Origin: Planobispora longispora
GTDB lineage: Bacteria; Actinomycetota; Actinomycetes; Streptosporangiales; Streptosporangiaceae
Direction: 5' to 3'
Assembly (NCBI RefSeq): GCF_016863135.1
Contig: NZ_BOOH01000048.1
Coordinates: 62,001 to 126,000, forward strand
DNA length: 64,000 bases
Part shown: piece after piece, positions 35,093-44,102 of the stretch
Numbering within the stretch: the first letter of the stretch is position 1
How the letters are laid out: every line of letters starts with the position of its first letter
Notes under the pieces: model-generated
The model's database searches: none
What the model saw: the letters and a program-made list of their open reading frames with translations, nothing else
Told to the model about the DNA's origin: nothing
Translations under genes and position numbers: made by a program

Positions 35093-36430
35093 GTGGAACG
35101 CATCACCGTGCTGCTCGCGGACGACAACCTGATCGTCCGCGAAGGGGTGCGCGCGCTGCTGTCCAGGGATCCCGCCCTGGACGTGGTCGGCGTGGCGGCC
35201 GACTACGACGAGCTGGTCTCCCGGGCCGTGGAGCTGCGCCCGCAGGTCCTGGTCACCGACATCCGGATGCCGCCCACCTTCCAGAACGAGGGCATCGACG
35301 CGGCCCGGGAGGTGCGCGGGCGGCTGCCCGGCACCGGCGTGGTCGTGCTCAGCCAGTACGACGACCCCGAGTACGCGGTCGGGCTGCTGGCCGGCGGCGC
35401 CGACGGCTACGCCTACCTGCTGAAGGACAGGGTCGCCGACTCCGGCCTGCTGGGCCGGGCGATCCGCGAGGTGGCCGCCGGGGGATCGATGCTCGACCCC
35501 GTGATCGTGCGGGAGCTGCTCTCCCCCGCCCGCGCCGACGGCGAGCTGTCGGCCGAGGACGACGACCTGCTGGGCCAGATCGCGGAGGGCCGCTCGGTGA
35601 AGGCCGTCGCCGCCGCCCGCGGCGAGCCGCCGGAGGCGGTCAACGCGGCGATCGAGCGGCTCTTCCTCGGCCTGGCCCGGGACGCCAGCGTGGGACGGCA
35701 GAGCGCGCTGCGCCGGCTGCGCATGCTGCACACCGCGATCCTGCGGCGCGAGGAGCACGGCGAGAAGTTGTCGCGGCTGCTGCCCAGCGGCGTCGCCGAG
35801 CGGCTCCGCAGCGGCCTGGGCGAGCACACCGAGCGGCTGGTCGTCACCGTGCTCATGTCGGACGTCCGCGGCTACTCGGCCATCGCCGAACGCACCGACC
35901 CGGCCGTGCTGGCCGGTCAGCTCAACGCGCACCGGCGTGCCATGAACGCCGCCATCCTCAGCGGCGGCGGCACCGTCATGCAGTACGTCGGGGACGCGGT
36001 GATGGCCGTGTTCGGCGCCCCCTCCCCGCTGGAGGACCACGGCCCGCGGGCCGTACGGGCCGCCGCCGGCATGCACCTGCGGCAGCGCGAGCTGAACCGG
36101 GAGTGGGCGGCGCGCGGCGCCGCCCCGTTCGACCTGGGCATCGGGCTGTGCTCCGGCGAGGTCGCCGCCGCCCTGCTGGGCAGCGAGGAACGGCTCGAAT
36201 ACACGCTGGTCGGGGACACGGTCAACCTCGCCCAGCGGATGCAGGACCTGGCCCGGCCGTACGGCACGGTGGCCGCGGAGAGCACGGTGCGGGCGGCCGG
36301 GGACGCCTGGCCGTGGAAACCGCTCGGCTCCCGCGTCGTCAAGGGCCGCACCACCCCCGTCACCGCCTACCACCTCCTGGAGACCCCCGATGACCACCGA
36401 ACCGACCCGACAGGATCTGGCGACCACTGA
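35093..36430 (+). CDS. Response regulator fused to class III nucleotide cyclase
   Basis: 445 residues from GTG 35093 (GGAGG 10 nt upstream). Receiver domain 4-130: acidic pair Asp10/Asp11, phosphoacceptor Asp56 (VTDIRMPP), VVVLSQYDD and Lys111. Residues about 150-196 (LSAEDDDLLGQIAEGRSVKA) align with the LuxR HTH of the NarL regulator at 46020-46691 but look degenerate. The cyclase homology domain (248-428) keeps both metal Asp (257, 301) and the Asn378/Arg382 pair (GDTVNLAQR). The usual substrate-selecting Lys is Gln297, so cAMP versus cGMP cannot be called. Phosphorylation probably controls second-messenger synthesis. It heads the ABC-transporter/kinase operon. Confidence 0.9.
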   Translation: MERITVLLADDNLIVREGVRALLSRDPALDVVGVAADYDELVSRAVELRPQVLVTDIRMPPTFQNEGIDAAREVRGRLPGTGVVVLSQYDDPEYAVGLLAGGADGYAYLLKDRVADSGLLGRAIREVAAGGSMLDPVIVRELLSPARADGELSAEDDDLLGQIAEGRSVKAVAAARGEPPEAVNAAIERLFLGLARDASVGRQSALRRLRMLHTAILRREEHGEKLSRLLPSGVAERLRSGLGEHTERLVVTVLMSDVRGYSAIAERTDPAVLAGQLNAHRRAMNAAILSGGGTVMQYVGDAVMAVFGAPSPLEDHGPRAVRAAAGMHLRQRELNREWAARGAAPFDLGIGLCSGEVAAALLGSEERLEYTLVGDTVNLAQRMQDLARPYGTVAAESTVRAAGDAWPWKPLGSRVVKGRTTPVTAYHLLETPDDHRTDPTGSGDH

Positions 36431-37208
36431 GACGGCCGGGCCGGGCCCTGTCACCGCAGGGGTCACCGCCGGGGTCACCGCCGGGCCCGACCTCGCGACC
36501 GCCCTCGGGGCGGAGTCCGGGGTGGGGTCCGGACCGGGCCCCGCGGTCCGGATCCGCGGCGTCCGGCGCACCTTCGCCGCCGAGCTGGCGCCGGTGCGCG
36601 CGCTGCGCGGGCTCGACCTGGACGTCGCCGCGGGCGAGTTCATCGCGGTGACGGGCCCCTCGGGCTGCGGCAAGTCGACCCTGCTCAACGTCATCGCCGG
36701 TCTCGACCGGGTGGACGAGGGCGGCGTCGAGGTGGCCGGGGAACGGGTGGACGGCCGGGACGAGGACTGGCTGGCCCGCTTCCGCCGCCACCACATCGGC
36801 TTCGTGTTCCAGTTCTTCAACCTGCTGGACGGGGTGTCCGCGCTGGACAACCTGGTCATGCCGGGCGTGCTGGGCGGGATGCGCCGCCGGGCCGCCGAGT
36901 CCCGCGCCCGCGACCTGCTGGACCTGCTCGGCCTGGGCGACCGCGTCAGCCAGGTGCCCGCGGTGCTGTCCGGAGGTCAGCGCCAGCGGCTCGCCATCGC
37001 CAGGGCCCTGGTCAACCGGCCGACCCTGCTCCTGGCCGACGAGCCCACCGGCGCCCTGGACAGCGAGGGCGGGCTGGAGGTGCTGGAGCTGTTCCGGCGG
37101 CTGCACGACGACGGCCAGACGATCGTCATGGTCACCCACTCGGCCGAGGTGGCCTCGGGGGCCTCCCGCATCGTGCGGATGCGCGACGGCAAGATCGACA
37201 CCCCGTGA
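36390..37208 (+). CDS. ABC transporter ATPase, MacB/LolD family
   Basis: 272 residues. A low-complexity N-terminal extension of about 52 residues (repeat VTAGVTAGVTAG) precedes a LolD/MacB-type ATPase: Walker A GPSGCGKSTLLNVIAGLD, Q-loop FVFQFFNLLD, signature LSGGQRQRLAIARAL, Walker B LLLADEPTGALDS, switch His in VMVTHSAEVA. It overlaps the cyclase gene by 41 nt in a different frame, giving tight coupling. It drives the two FtsX-type permeases downstream; such systems work as mechanotransmitters or exporters. An ATG further in could also be used, since the extension is not conserved in the family. Confidence 0.92.
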   Translation: MTTEPTRQDLATTETAGPGPVTAGVTAGVTAGPDLATALGAESGVGSGPGPAVRIRGVRRTFAAELAPVRALRGLDLDVAAGEFIAVTGPSGCGKSTLLNVIAGLDRVDEGGVEVAGERVDGRDEDWLARFRRHHIGFVFQFFNLLDGVSALDNLVMPGVLGGMRRRAAESRARDLLDLLGLGDRVSQVPAVLSGGQRQRLAIARALVNRPTLLLADEPTGALDSEGGLEVLELFRRLHDDGQTIVMVTHSAEVASGASRIVRMRDGKIDTP

Positions 37209-37269
37209 TCCCCGCGCGCTCCGGTTCCCGATCCGGCTGCGCGCCGCCGACCCGCTGAGGAGCGAGGAG

Positions 37270-39657
37270 ATGACCGCGATCTGGTTCCGCCTGGAACTGC
37301 GCCGCCGCCGGCGCTCACTGATCGTGCTCGCCCTGCTGGTCGCCCTGGCCACCGCCACCGTGCTCGCGGCGGCCGCGGGGGCCCGCCGCGGGCACACCTC
37401 GATGGACCGGCTGCGCGCCGTGACGCTGCCGGGGGACGCCGTGGTGCTGCCCAACCAGCCGGGCTTCGACTGGGACCGGGTCCGCGCCATACCCGGCGTC
37501 ATCGCGGTCGGCACCTTCCCGGTCTCCGGTTTCCACGTCGAGGACCTGCCGGGCGGCCCGCTGCCGGTGTGGATCCCCGGCCCCTCCGACACCGAGATGT
37601 GGCACACCATCGAGCGCCCCGTGCTGCTCGCGGGCCGGTTGCCGGCCCCCGGGCGCGCGGACGAGATCGCGGTGTCCGCCCGGTTCGCCGACGCCTACGG
37701 CAGAGGCCCCGGCGACACCCTCGCCCTCCGCCTGGCCTCCGCCGAGCAGTTGCGCAGCGTCCCGGACGCGGCGTTCGCGGTGCCGCAGGGTCCCCGGATC
37801 ACCGTGCGGATCACCGGGATCGTCCGCTCCCCCTGGTTCCGGGACCACATCGGGCAGGGCGGGGTCCCGTTCGTCTCCGCCGCCCTGTTCCAGCGCTACC
37901 GCGCCAACTTCATGGGGAGCGGGCGGGAGCAGCTGTTCGTCAACGCGCTGGTCCGGCTGGCCGGCGGCACCGACGCCCGGTCCCTGTCCCGGTTCAAGGA
38001 GGACCTGGCCAGGGTGACCGGACGCTCCGACATCGACGTGTGGAACGCGGCCGAGGACGTCCGGCACATCGGCGAGGTGCTGGACTACGAGGCGCTGTCC
38101 CTGCTCGCGTTCGGGCTGGCCGCGCTCGCCGCGGCCACCGTGCTGACCGGCCAGTCCATCGCCCGGTACTGCTGGGCCGCGGCGGCCGAGCTCCAGGTGC
38201 TGCGCGCCGTCGGCCTCGTCCGGCGCCAGGCGGTGGCCGCGGCCGCCCTTCCCGTGCTCGCCGCCGTCGCGGCGGGCGCCGCGCTGGGGCTGGCCGGCGC
38301 GGTGGCCGCCTCGCACTGGACGCCGATCGGCATCGCCGCCGACCTCGAACCCGCCCCGGGGCTCGACGCCGACTGGTGGGTCCTGGCCCCGGGGGCGCTG
38401 CTCGCGGTCGCACTCGGCGCTCTCGGCGCCGCCGTGTCCACGTGGCGGGCGCTGCGCGGTCCCCGGCCGGCCGACATACGGCCGTCGGCGGTGGCGACGG
38501 CCGCGGCCCGGGCCGGCCTGCCGGTGCCGGCCGTGCTGGGCGCCCGCTTCGCCCTGGAACGCGGCCGGGGCACGGTCCCGGTGCGTCCCGCGCTGCTGGG
38601 AGCGGTGGTGGGCGTGCTCGGCGTGCTGGCCAGCTTCACTTTCGCCGCCGGCGTCTCGGAGGCCGCGGGCAATCCCGTCAGGTTCGGCCAGACCCACCAG
38701 CTCGAAGCCATGATCGGCCTCAACGGCAAGGGGGACGATCCGTCGCGGACGCTCTCCGCGATCGCCGCCGTGCCGGAGGTCGCCGGGATCAACGACGGCC
38801 GGATAGCGGTCGCCCAGGCGGGAGACGTCGCGGTCCCGGTCTTCAGCCACGCGCCCGTCGGCCGGGCGGTGCCGGCCGTCCTCGTCGAGGGCCGGATGCC
38901 CGCCTCGGACGCGGAGGCGGTGCTGGCGGTGAGCACCGCCCGCCGCCTGGAGGCCGGGGTCGGGGACAGGGTGTCGCTCACCGGGCAGCGCGGCACCCGC
39001 GCGTTCACCGTCACCGGGATCGGCTTCGTGCCGATGAGCCCGCACAACGAGTACGACGAGGGCGCCTACCTCACATCCGCGGGATGGACCTCGCTGTTCG
39101 GCTCCTTCAAGTACCGCATCGTGCAGATCCTGCTCCACCCCGGAAGCGATCCCGCGGCCGCCGCGGAGCGGATCGGCGCGGCCACCGCCGAAGCTGGAAT
39201 CCCGGTCGAAGCCGGACCGGTCCTGCCGCCGAGGCAGCTGGCCGAGCTCAGGGACGTGGAGGTGCTGCCGGTGCTGCTGGGCGGGTTCCTGGCGCTGCTG
39301 GCGGTCGGCGCGGTCGGCCACGCCCTGGCCACCGCCGTACGGCGCCGCCGCCGCGAACTGGCCGTCATGCGCGCCCTGGGCCTGACCCGCCGCCAGGCCG
39401 GGCGGACCGTCACCGTCCAGGCCGCCCTCATCGCCCTGACCGGCCTGATCTTCGGCGTCCCCCTCGGTCTGGCCCTCGGCCGCGTCCTGTGGCGGGCCGT
39501 CGCCGAGCACACCCCGCTGCTGCACCACCCGCCGACCGCCCTGTGGACGCTGGTCCTCATCGCTCCGGCCGCCCTGCTCACCGCGGCCCTGCTCGCGGCC
39601 TGGCCGGGCCGCACCGCCGCCCGGCTGCGCGTCGCCGACGTCCTGAGGAGCGAGTAG
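37270..39657 (+). CDS. FtsX-like ABC permease, copy 1
   Basis: 795 residues. The arrangement is that of fused FtsX-type permeases: an N-terminal TM helix (RRRRSLIVLALLVALATATV), a large extracellular MacB-like domain (about 45-260), three TM helices, a second extracellular domain (about 455-650) and a C-terminal FtsX block (ALATAVRRRRRELAVMRALG). It works with the ATPase 61 nt upstream. It abuts a paralogue with no gap. Their first 25 codons and the last 130 codons are almost identical, the middles divergent. Confidence 0.92.
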   Translation: MTAIWFRLELRRRRRSLIVLALLVALATATVLAAAAGARRGHTSMDRLRAVTLPGDAVVLPNQPGFDWDRVRAIPGVIAVGTFPVSGFHVEDLPGGPLPVWIPGPSDTEMWHTIERPVLLAGRLPAPGRADEIAVSARFADAYGRGPGDTLALRLASAEQLRSVPDAAFAVPQGPRITVRITGIVRSPWFRDHIGQGGVPFVSAALFQRYRANFMGSGREQLFVNALVRLAGGTDARSLSRFKEDLARVTGRSDIDVWNAAEDVRHIGEVLDYEALSLLAFGLAALAAATVLTGQSIARYCWAAAAELQVLRAVGLVRRQAVAAAALPVLAAVAAGAALGLAGAVAASHWTPIGIAADLEPAPGLDADWWVLAPGALLAVALGALGAAVSTWRALRGPRPADIRPSAVATAAARAGLPVPAVLGARFALERGRGTVPVRPALLGAVVGVLGVLASFTFAAGVSEAAGNPVRFGQTHQLEAMIGLNGKGDDPSRTLSAIAAVPEVAGINDGRIAVAQAGDVAVPVFSHAPVGRAVPAVLVEGRMPASDAEAVLAVSTARRLEAGVGDRVSLTGQRGTRAFTVTGIGFVPMSPHNEYDEGAYLTSAGWTSLFGSFKYRIVQILLHPGSDPAAAAERIGAATAEAGIPVEAGPVLPPRQLAELRDVEVLPVLLGGFLALLAVGAVGHALATAVRRRRRELAVMRALGLTRRQAGRTVTVQAALIALTGLIFGVPLGLALGRVLWRAVAEHTPLLHHPPTALWTLVLIAPAALLTAALLAAWPGRTAARLRVADVLRSE

Positions 39658-42051
39658 ATGACCGCGATCTGGCTCCGCCTGGAACTGCGCCGCCGCCGGC
39701 GCTCGCTGATCGTGCTGGCCCTGCTGGTGGCCCTGGCCACGACCACCGTGCTGGCGTCGGTGGCCGGGGCGCGCCGGGGGATGTCCTCCGCCGAGCGGCT
39801 GCTCGCCGAGACCCTGCCCGGGCACGCGGTGGTCCTGCCCAACCAGGCCGGTTTCGACTGGGACAGGATCCGCGCCCTGCCGACGGTGGAGGCGGTGGCC
39901 ACGTTCGCCCTGTCGGGCTTCCACATAGAGGGCATACCGGGCGGATCGATGACCGACTGGCTGCCGACCATCGCCGACGACCAGAGCTGGCGCACCATCG
40001 AGAGGCCGCTCGTGCTGGAGGGCCGGCTGCCCGCCCCGCACAGCACCGACGAGCTGGCCGTCTCGCCCTACTTCCTGAAGCGGTGGAACCTCCAGGTGGG
40101 CGACACGGTGACGGTCCTGATGCCCAGCCCGGAACAGATGGACGACCCCATGCGGAACCCGGCGGCCATACGGCCCGCCGGGCCCCGGTTCCCGGCCAGG
40201 ATCACCGGGGTCATCCGGTCCATGTGGTTCTCCGACCAGGTGGACGGCGAGGGTTTCGCCCTCGGTTCGTACGGCATGTTCACCGAGTACCGCGCCAACA
40301 TCATGGGCTCCCGGGAGAGCGTGAACATCAACGCGCTGGTCCGGCTGCACGACGGCACGGACGGCATCCCGGCGTTCAAACAGGAGCTCGCCCGGGCGAC
40401 CGGCGACAACAACATCGACGTCTGGGACATGGGCCAGGAACTGGAGCACATCAACCAGGTGCTGGCCTTCGAGGCGCTGTCGCTGCTGGCGTTCGCGCTC
40501 GCCGCGCTCGCCGCGGCGGCGATCCTGATCGGCCAGTCCATGGCCCGCTACTGCGCCGCCGCGGTCGCCGAGCTCCAGTCGCTGCGCGCGGTCGGGCTCA
40601 CCCCCCGGCAGACCGTCACGGCGGCGGCGCTGGCCCCCGCCGTCGCAGCCGCCGCGGGCGCCGGGCTGGGCGTGGCGGGGGCGTTCGCGGCCTCGAACTG
40701 GATGCCGATCGGCATGGCGGCGCTCGGCGAACCCTATCCGGGCCTGGACGCCGACTGGCTGGTGCTGGCCCCGGGGTGGCTGGCCGTGACCGCCCTGGCC
40801 GCCCTGGCGGCGGCGGGGTCGGCCTGGATCGCCCTGCGCGGCTCCCGTCCGGCGGCGCGGCCGTCGGCGGTGGCGACGGGCGCGGCCCGGGCCGGACTGC
40901 CGGTGCCGGTGGTGGTCGGCGCCCGTTTCGCCCTGGAACGCGGACGCGGACGCGGGCGCGGCGCCGTCCCGGTCCGCCCCGCCCTGCTCGGCGCGGTCGT
41001 CGGCGTCCTCGGGGTGCTGGCCGCCCTCACCTTCGCCGCAGGCGTCTCCGACGCCGGGCGCAACCCGGCCCGCTACGGCCAGACCCACCAGGTCAACGTC
41101 TACCTGGGATTCGGCGGCCGGGGCGTCGGCGCCGACCGGGTGCTGCCCTGGCTGGCCGGTGACCGCGACGTCATCGGGGTCAACGAGGGCCGCAACGCGG
41201 TGGCGCAGTCCGGGGAGATCGCGGTCAGCACGTACTCCTACGCCCCGGTGGGACGGCCGATCCCCACGGTCGTCAGCGAGGGCCGGATGCCAGCCGCCGA
41301 CCACGAGGTGATGCTCGCGGTGAACACGGCCCGTCTGCTGAAGGCCGGGGTGGGGGACGCCGTATCGCTCGCCGGGGAGGACGGCACGGCCCGCGGGTTC
41401 ACCGTGACCGGCGTCGGCTTCGTGCCGATCGGCTCGCACAACGGCTACGCCGAGGGCGCGTACGTGACCGCCCGGGCGTGGGACGCCCTGTTCGACACCT
41501 TCAAGTTCCACATGGCGCACGTCGCGCTGCGCCCGGGCGCCGACCCCGAGGCGACGGCCGCGCGGTTCCAGTCGGAGGCCGGGCGTCTGCGGCTGCAGGT
41601 CGTGTTCGAGGCGACGGAACCGCCGCCGGAACTCGCCGAGATCAGGGACGTGGAGGTACTGCCGGTGCTGCTGGCCGGGTTCCTGGCGCTGCTGGCGGTC
41701 GGCGCGGTCGGCCACGCCCTGGCCACCGCCGTACGGCGCCGCCGCCACGAACTGGCCGTCATGCGCGCCCTGGGCCTGACCCGCCGCCAGGCCCGCTGGA
41801 TCGTCACCGTCCAGGCCACCCTCATCGCCCTGACCGGCCTGATCTTCGGCATCCCCCTCGGCCTGGCCCTCGGCCGCGCCCTGTGGCAGACCGTCGCTCA
41901 CCACGCGCCCCTCTTCTACCACCCGCCGGTGGCCTTCTGGGCCCTTCTCCTGGTGGGCCCGGTCGCGATCGTGACGGCCAACCTGCTCGCCGCCTGGCCC
42001 GGGCGCCTCGCGGCCCGGCTCAGGCTCGGCGACGTCCTGAGGACGGAGTGA
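39658..42051 (+). CDS. FtsX-like ABC permease, copy 2
   Basis: 797 residues; same topology as the preceding gene and starting on the nucleotide after its stop. The extracellular parts differ (IEGIPGGSMTDWLPTIADDQ; EYRANIMGSRESVNINALV), while the FtsX block (ALATAVRRRRHELAVMRALG) is near-identical. Two dissimilar permeases with one ATPase suggest a heterodimer. A histidine kinase follows after 42 nt, as in transporter-linked two-component systems that sense cell-envelope stress or peptides. Confidence 0.92.
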   Translation: MTAIWLRLELRRRRRSLIVLALLVALATTTVLASVAGARRGMSSAERLLAETLPGHAVVLPNQAGFDWDRIRALPTVEAVATFALSGFHIEGIPGGSMTDWLPTIADDQSWRTIERPLVLEGRLPAPHSTDELAVSPYFLKRWNLQVGDTVTVLMPSPEQMDDPMRNPAAIRPAGPRFPARITGVIRSMWFSDQVDGEGFALGSYGMFTEYRANIMGSRESVNINALVRLHDGTDGIPAFKQELARATGDNNIDVWDMGQELEHINQVLAFEALSLLAFALAALAAAAILIGQSMARYCAAAVAELQSLRAVGLTPRQTVTAAALAPAVAAAAGAGLGVAGAFAASNWMPIGMAALGEPYPGLDADWLVLAPGWLAVTALAALAAAGSAWIALRGSRPAARPSAVATGAARAGLPVPVVVGARFALERGRGRGRGAVPVRPALLGAVVGVLGVLAALTFAAGVSDAGRNPARYGQTHQVNVYLGFGGRGVGADRVLPWLAGDRDVIGVNEGRNAVAQSGEIAVSTYSYAPVGRPIPTVVSEGRMPAADHEVMLAVNTARLLKAGVGDAVSLAGEDGTARGFTVTGVGFVPIGSHNGYAEGAYVTARAWDALFDTFKFHMAHVALRPGADPEATAARFQSEAGRLRLQVVFEATEPPPELAEIRDVEVLPVLLAGFLALLAVGAVGHALATAVRRRRHELAVMRALGLTRRQARWIVTVQATLIALTGLIFGIPLGLALGRALWQTVAHHAPLFYHPPVAFWALLLVGPVAIVTANLLAAWPGRLAARLRLGDVLRTE

Positions 42052-42096
42052 TGACACCGTGAACCCGAGGAGCGGCCGTACGGGGAGGGCGGGGTG

Positions 42097-44037
42097 ATGG
42101 GCGCCGCCTCGGCGGTGGCCGTCGCTCTGGCCGTGGCGTGGGCGGCCGTCGCGCTGGTCCTGGCGCCCCGCCACGACGCCCGCGCGCTGGCGCGCGGCGC
42201 CGGGCTGCTCGCGGCGGCCCAGGCGGCCGCGGCGGCGTGGACGGCCGCGGTCCCGGTCGTGATCGGAGGCTGGTTCTGCCTGGCGCTCGAACTGCCCGGC
42301 GGGCGGCTGGGCTCGCCGTGGCGGCGGCTGGCGGCGGGTGCGGTCCTGCTCGGCGGCGGCGTCTGGACGGCGCTGCTCCTGCGGGACGGCGACCCCGGCT
42401 CCGGGCTCCGGTTCGGCCTGGCGTTCGCGGGCTGCGCGGCCGTGGCGGGCCCGGCGATGGCGCTGCGCTGCATGCGCGCCTCCGCCCGGGAACGCGCGGC
42501 GCTGCAGTGGACCGCGGCCACCGCGCTGCTGGCGGGTGCGGCCACCGCGGTGCTGCTCTCGCTGAGGCTGCTGATGGGCGTCCCGGCCGACCCGCTGCCC
42601 TGGGTGCTGGCGACGCTGTCGCTGATCCCGCTGGGGGTGACGCTGGGCGCTCTGCCCGCGACCGCCCGGGCCGGGGAGCGGGCGCTCACCGAGGCGGTCG
42701 TGGTCTCCGGATTCACCGCCATGATCGCCGCGGTGTACCTGGTGATGGTGATCGGGCTGGGCCGCGTCCCGGAGGAGGGCGAGCGGGACATCCTGCTGGC
42801 CGGCATGGCCGCGGCGGGCGTGGTGGCGGTGCTCGCGCTGCCGTTCCGGGCCCGGATGACCGCCACCGCGCACTCCCTGATCGGGCGCGCCGAGGTGCCG
42901 CCCGAGGAGCTGCTGGCCACCTTCGGCGCCCGGATGAGCCGCGCCGTGCCGTTCGACGAGCTGCTGCTCCAGCTCACGGAGTCGCTGCGGGCGACGCTGG
43001 GCCAGGCCGGGGCGGAGGTGTGGGTGGGATCGGACGGCATCCTGACTCGCGCGGTGAGCGTGCCGGACCGGCCCCAGGAACGGCTGGAGCTGGACGAGCG
43101 GGAGCGGGTGGTGGTGGGCAGGACGCGGGTGTCCGGCGCCGGCTGGCTGGCGATCTGGCTGCCCGGGCTGCTGGCGGGGCACCCGGACGGGACGCCGATC
43201 AGGGTGGCGCCCGTCTCCCACCTGGGCGAGCTGCTCGGGCTGATCATGGTGCGCAGGCCGGGCGACGGCCTGCCGTACACCGAGGAGGACGACCGGGTGC
43301 TGGTCGAGCTGGCCCGCCAGGTCGGGCTGGCGCTGCACAACATGCGCCTGGACTCGGCGCTCCAGGCGTCCCTGGACGAGCTGCGGCGGCGCAACGAGGA
43401 GCTCCAGGCGTCCCGGCTGCGGATCGTGACCGCGGCCGACGCGGCCCGCCGCGCCATCGAGCGGGACCTGCACGACGGCGCCCAGCAGCACCTGGTGGCG
43501 CTCTCGGTGAAGCTGGGACTGGCCACCGAGCTGGCCGACGAGGACCCGGACCTGGTCAAGGCCCTCCTCGGAGAGCTGCGGGAGGACGTGCAGCAGACCA
43601 TCACGGCGGTGCGGGAACTGGCCCACGGCATCTACCCGCCGCTGCTGCGCAACCACGGCCTCGGCCAGGCGCTGAACTCGGCGGCCAGGCGTTCGCCGCT
43701 GCCGTGCGCGGTCGAGGTGGACCTGCCGGGCCGGTACTCGGAGGAGATCGAGGCCGCGGTGTACTTCTGCTGCCTGGAGGCCATGCAGAACGCGGGCAAG
43801 TACGCCGGCGACGGCGCCGCCGTCACCGTGGAGGTGTCGGTCGCGAACTCCTCGCTCCGCTTCGAGGTGGCCGACGACGGCGTCGGGTTCACGGTGGAGG
43901 AGCGGGGACACGGGTTCGTCAACATGCGGGACCGGCTGGGCGCGATCGGCGGCAGGCTCGCCGTGGAGTCGCGCCCCGGCGCCGGAACCCGGATCCGGGG
44001 GGAGGTGCCGCTGCTCAGACCGGCGCGGAGGACATGA
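42097..44037 (+). CDS. Membrane histidine kinase with GAF domain (NarL-type partner)
   Basis: 646 residues from ATG 42097 (in-frame GTG 42094). About eight TM segments fill residues 1-255 and a GAF-like domain follows (about 265-420; ELLATFGARMSRAVPFDELL). HisKA_3 carries the phosphorylatable His at about 459 (IERDLHDGAQQHLVALSVKL), and the HATPase ends with DDGVGFTVEERGHGFVNMRD and GGRLAVESRPGAGTRI. It is the likely donor for the cyclase-fused receiver at 35093 and/or the NarL regulator at 46020. Position in the ABC operon suggests it senses transporter state or substrate. Confidence 0.92.
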   Translation: MGAASAVAVALAVAWAAVALVLAPRHDARALARGAGLLAAAQAAAAAWTAAVPVVIGGWFCLALELPGGRLGSPWRRLAAGAVLLGGGVWTALLLRDGDPGSGLRFGLAFAGCAAVAGPAMALRCMRASARERAALQWTAATALLAGAATAVLLSLRLLMGVPADPLPWVLATLSLIPLGVTLGALPATARAGERALTEAVVVSGFTAMIAAVYLVMVIGLGRVPEEGERDILLAGMAAAGVVAVLALPFRARMTATAHSLIGRAEVPPEELLATFGARMSRAVPFDELLLQLTESLRATLGQAGAEVWVGSDGILTRAVSVPDRPQERLELDERERVVVGRTRVSGAGWLAIWLPGLLAGHPDGTPIRVAPVSHLGELLGLIMVRRPGDGLPYTEEDDRVLVELARQVGLALHNMRLDSALQASLDELRRRNEELQASRLRIVTAADAARRAIERDLHDGAQQHLVALSVKLGLATELADEDPDLVKALLGELREDVQQTITAVRELAHGIYPPLLRNHGLGQALNSAARRSPLPCAVEVDLPGRYSEEIEAAVYFCCLEAMQNAGKYAGDGAAVTVEVSVANSSLRFEVADDGVGFTVEERGHGFVNMRDRLGAIGGRLAVESRPGAGTRIRGEVPLLRPARRT

Positions 44038-44102
44038 CGACGGCGGGACGGGAGTGGAAGGGTGAACGGGAACGGCTCCGGCGGCGGGAGGGGGACGCGA
44101 AC

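Noticed and set aside
37315-43911. A 2198-codon open frame on the minus strand across the ABC transporter and kinase genes
   Set aside because: Its translation is low-complexity Gly/Arg/His/Gln-rich without domains, and it is exactly antisense to conserved genes. This is typical of stop-poor antisense frames in very GC-rich DNA.
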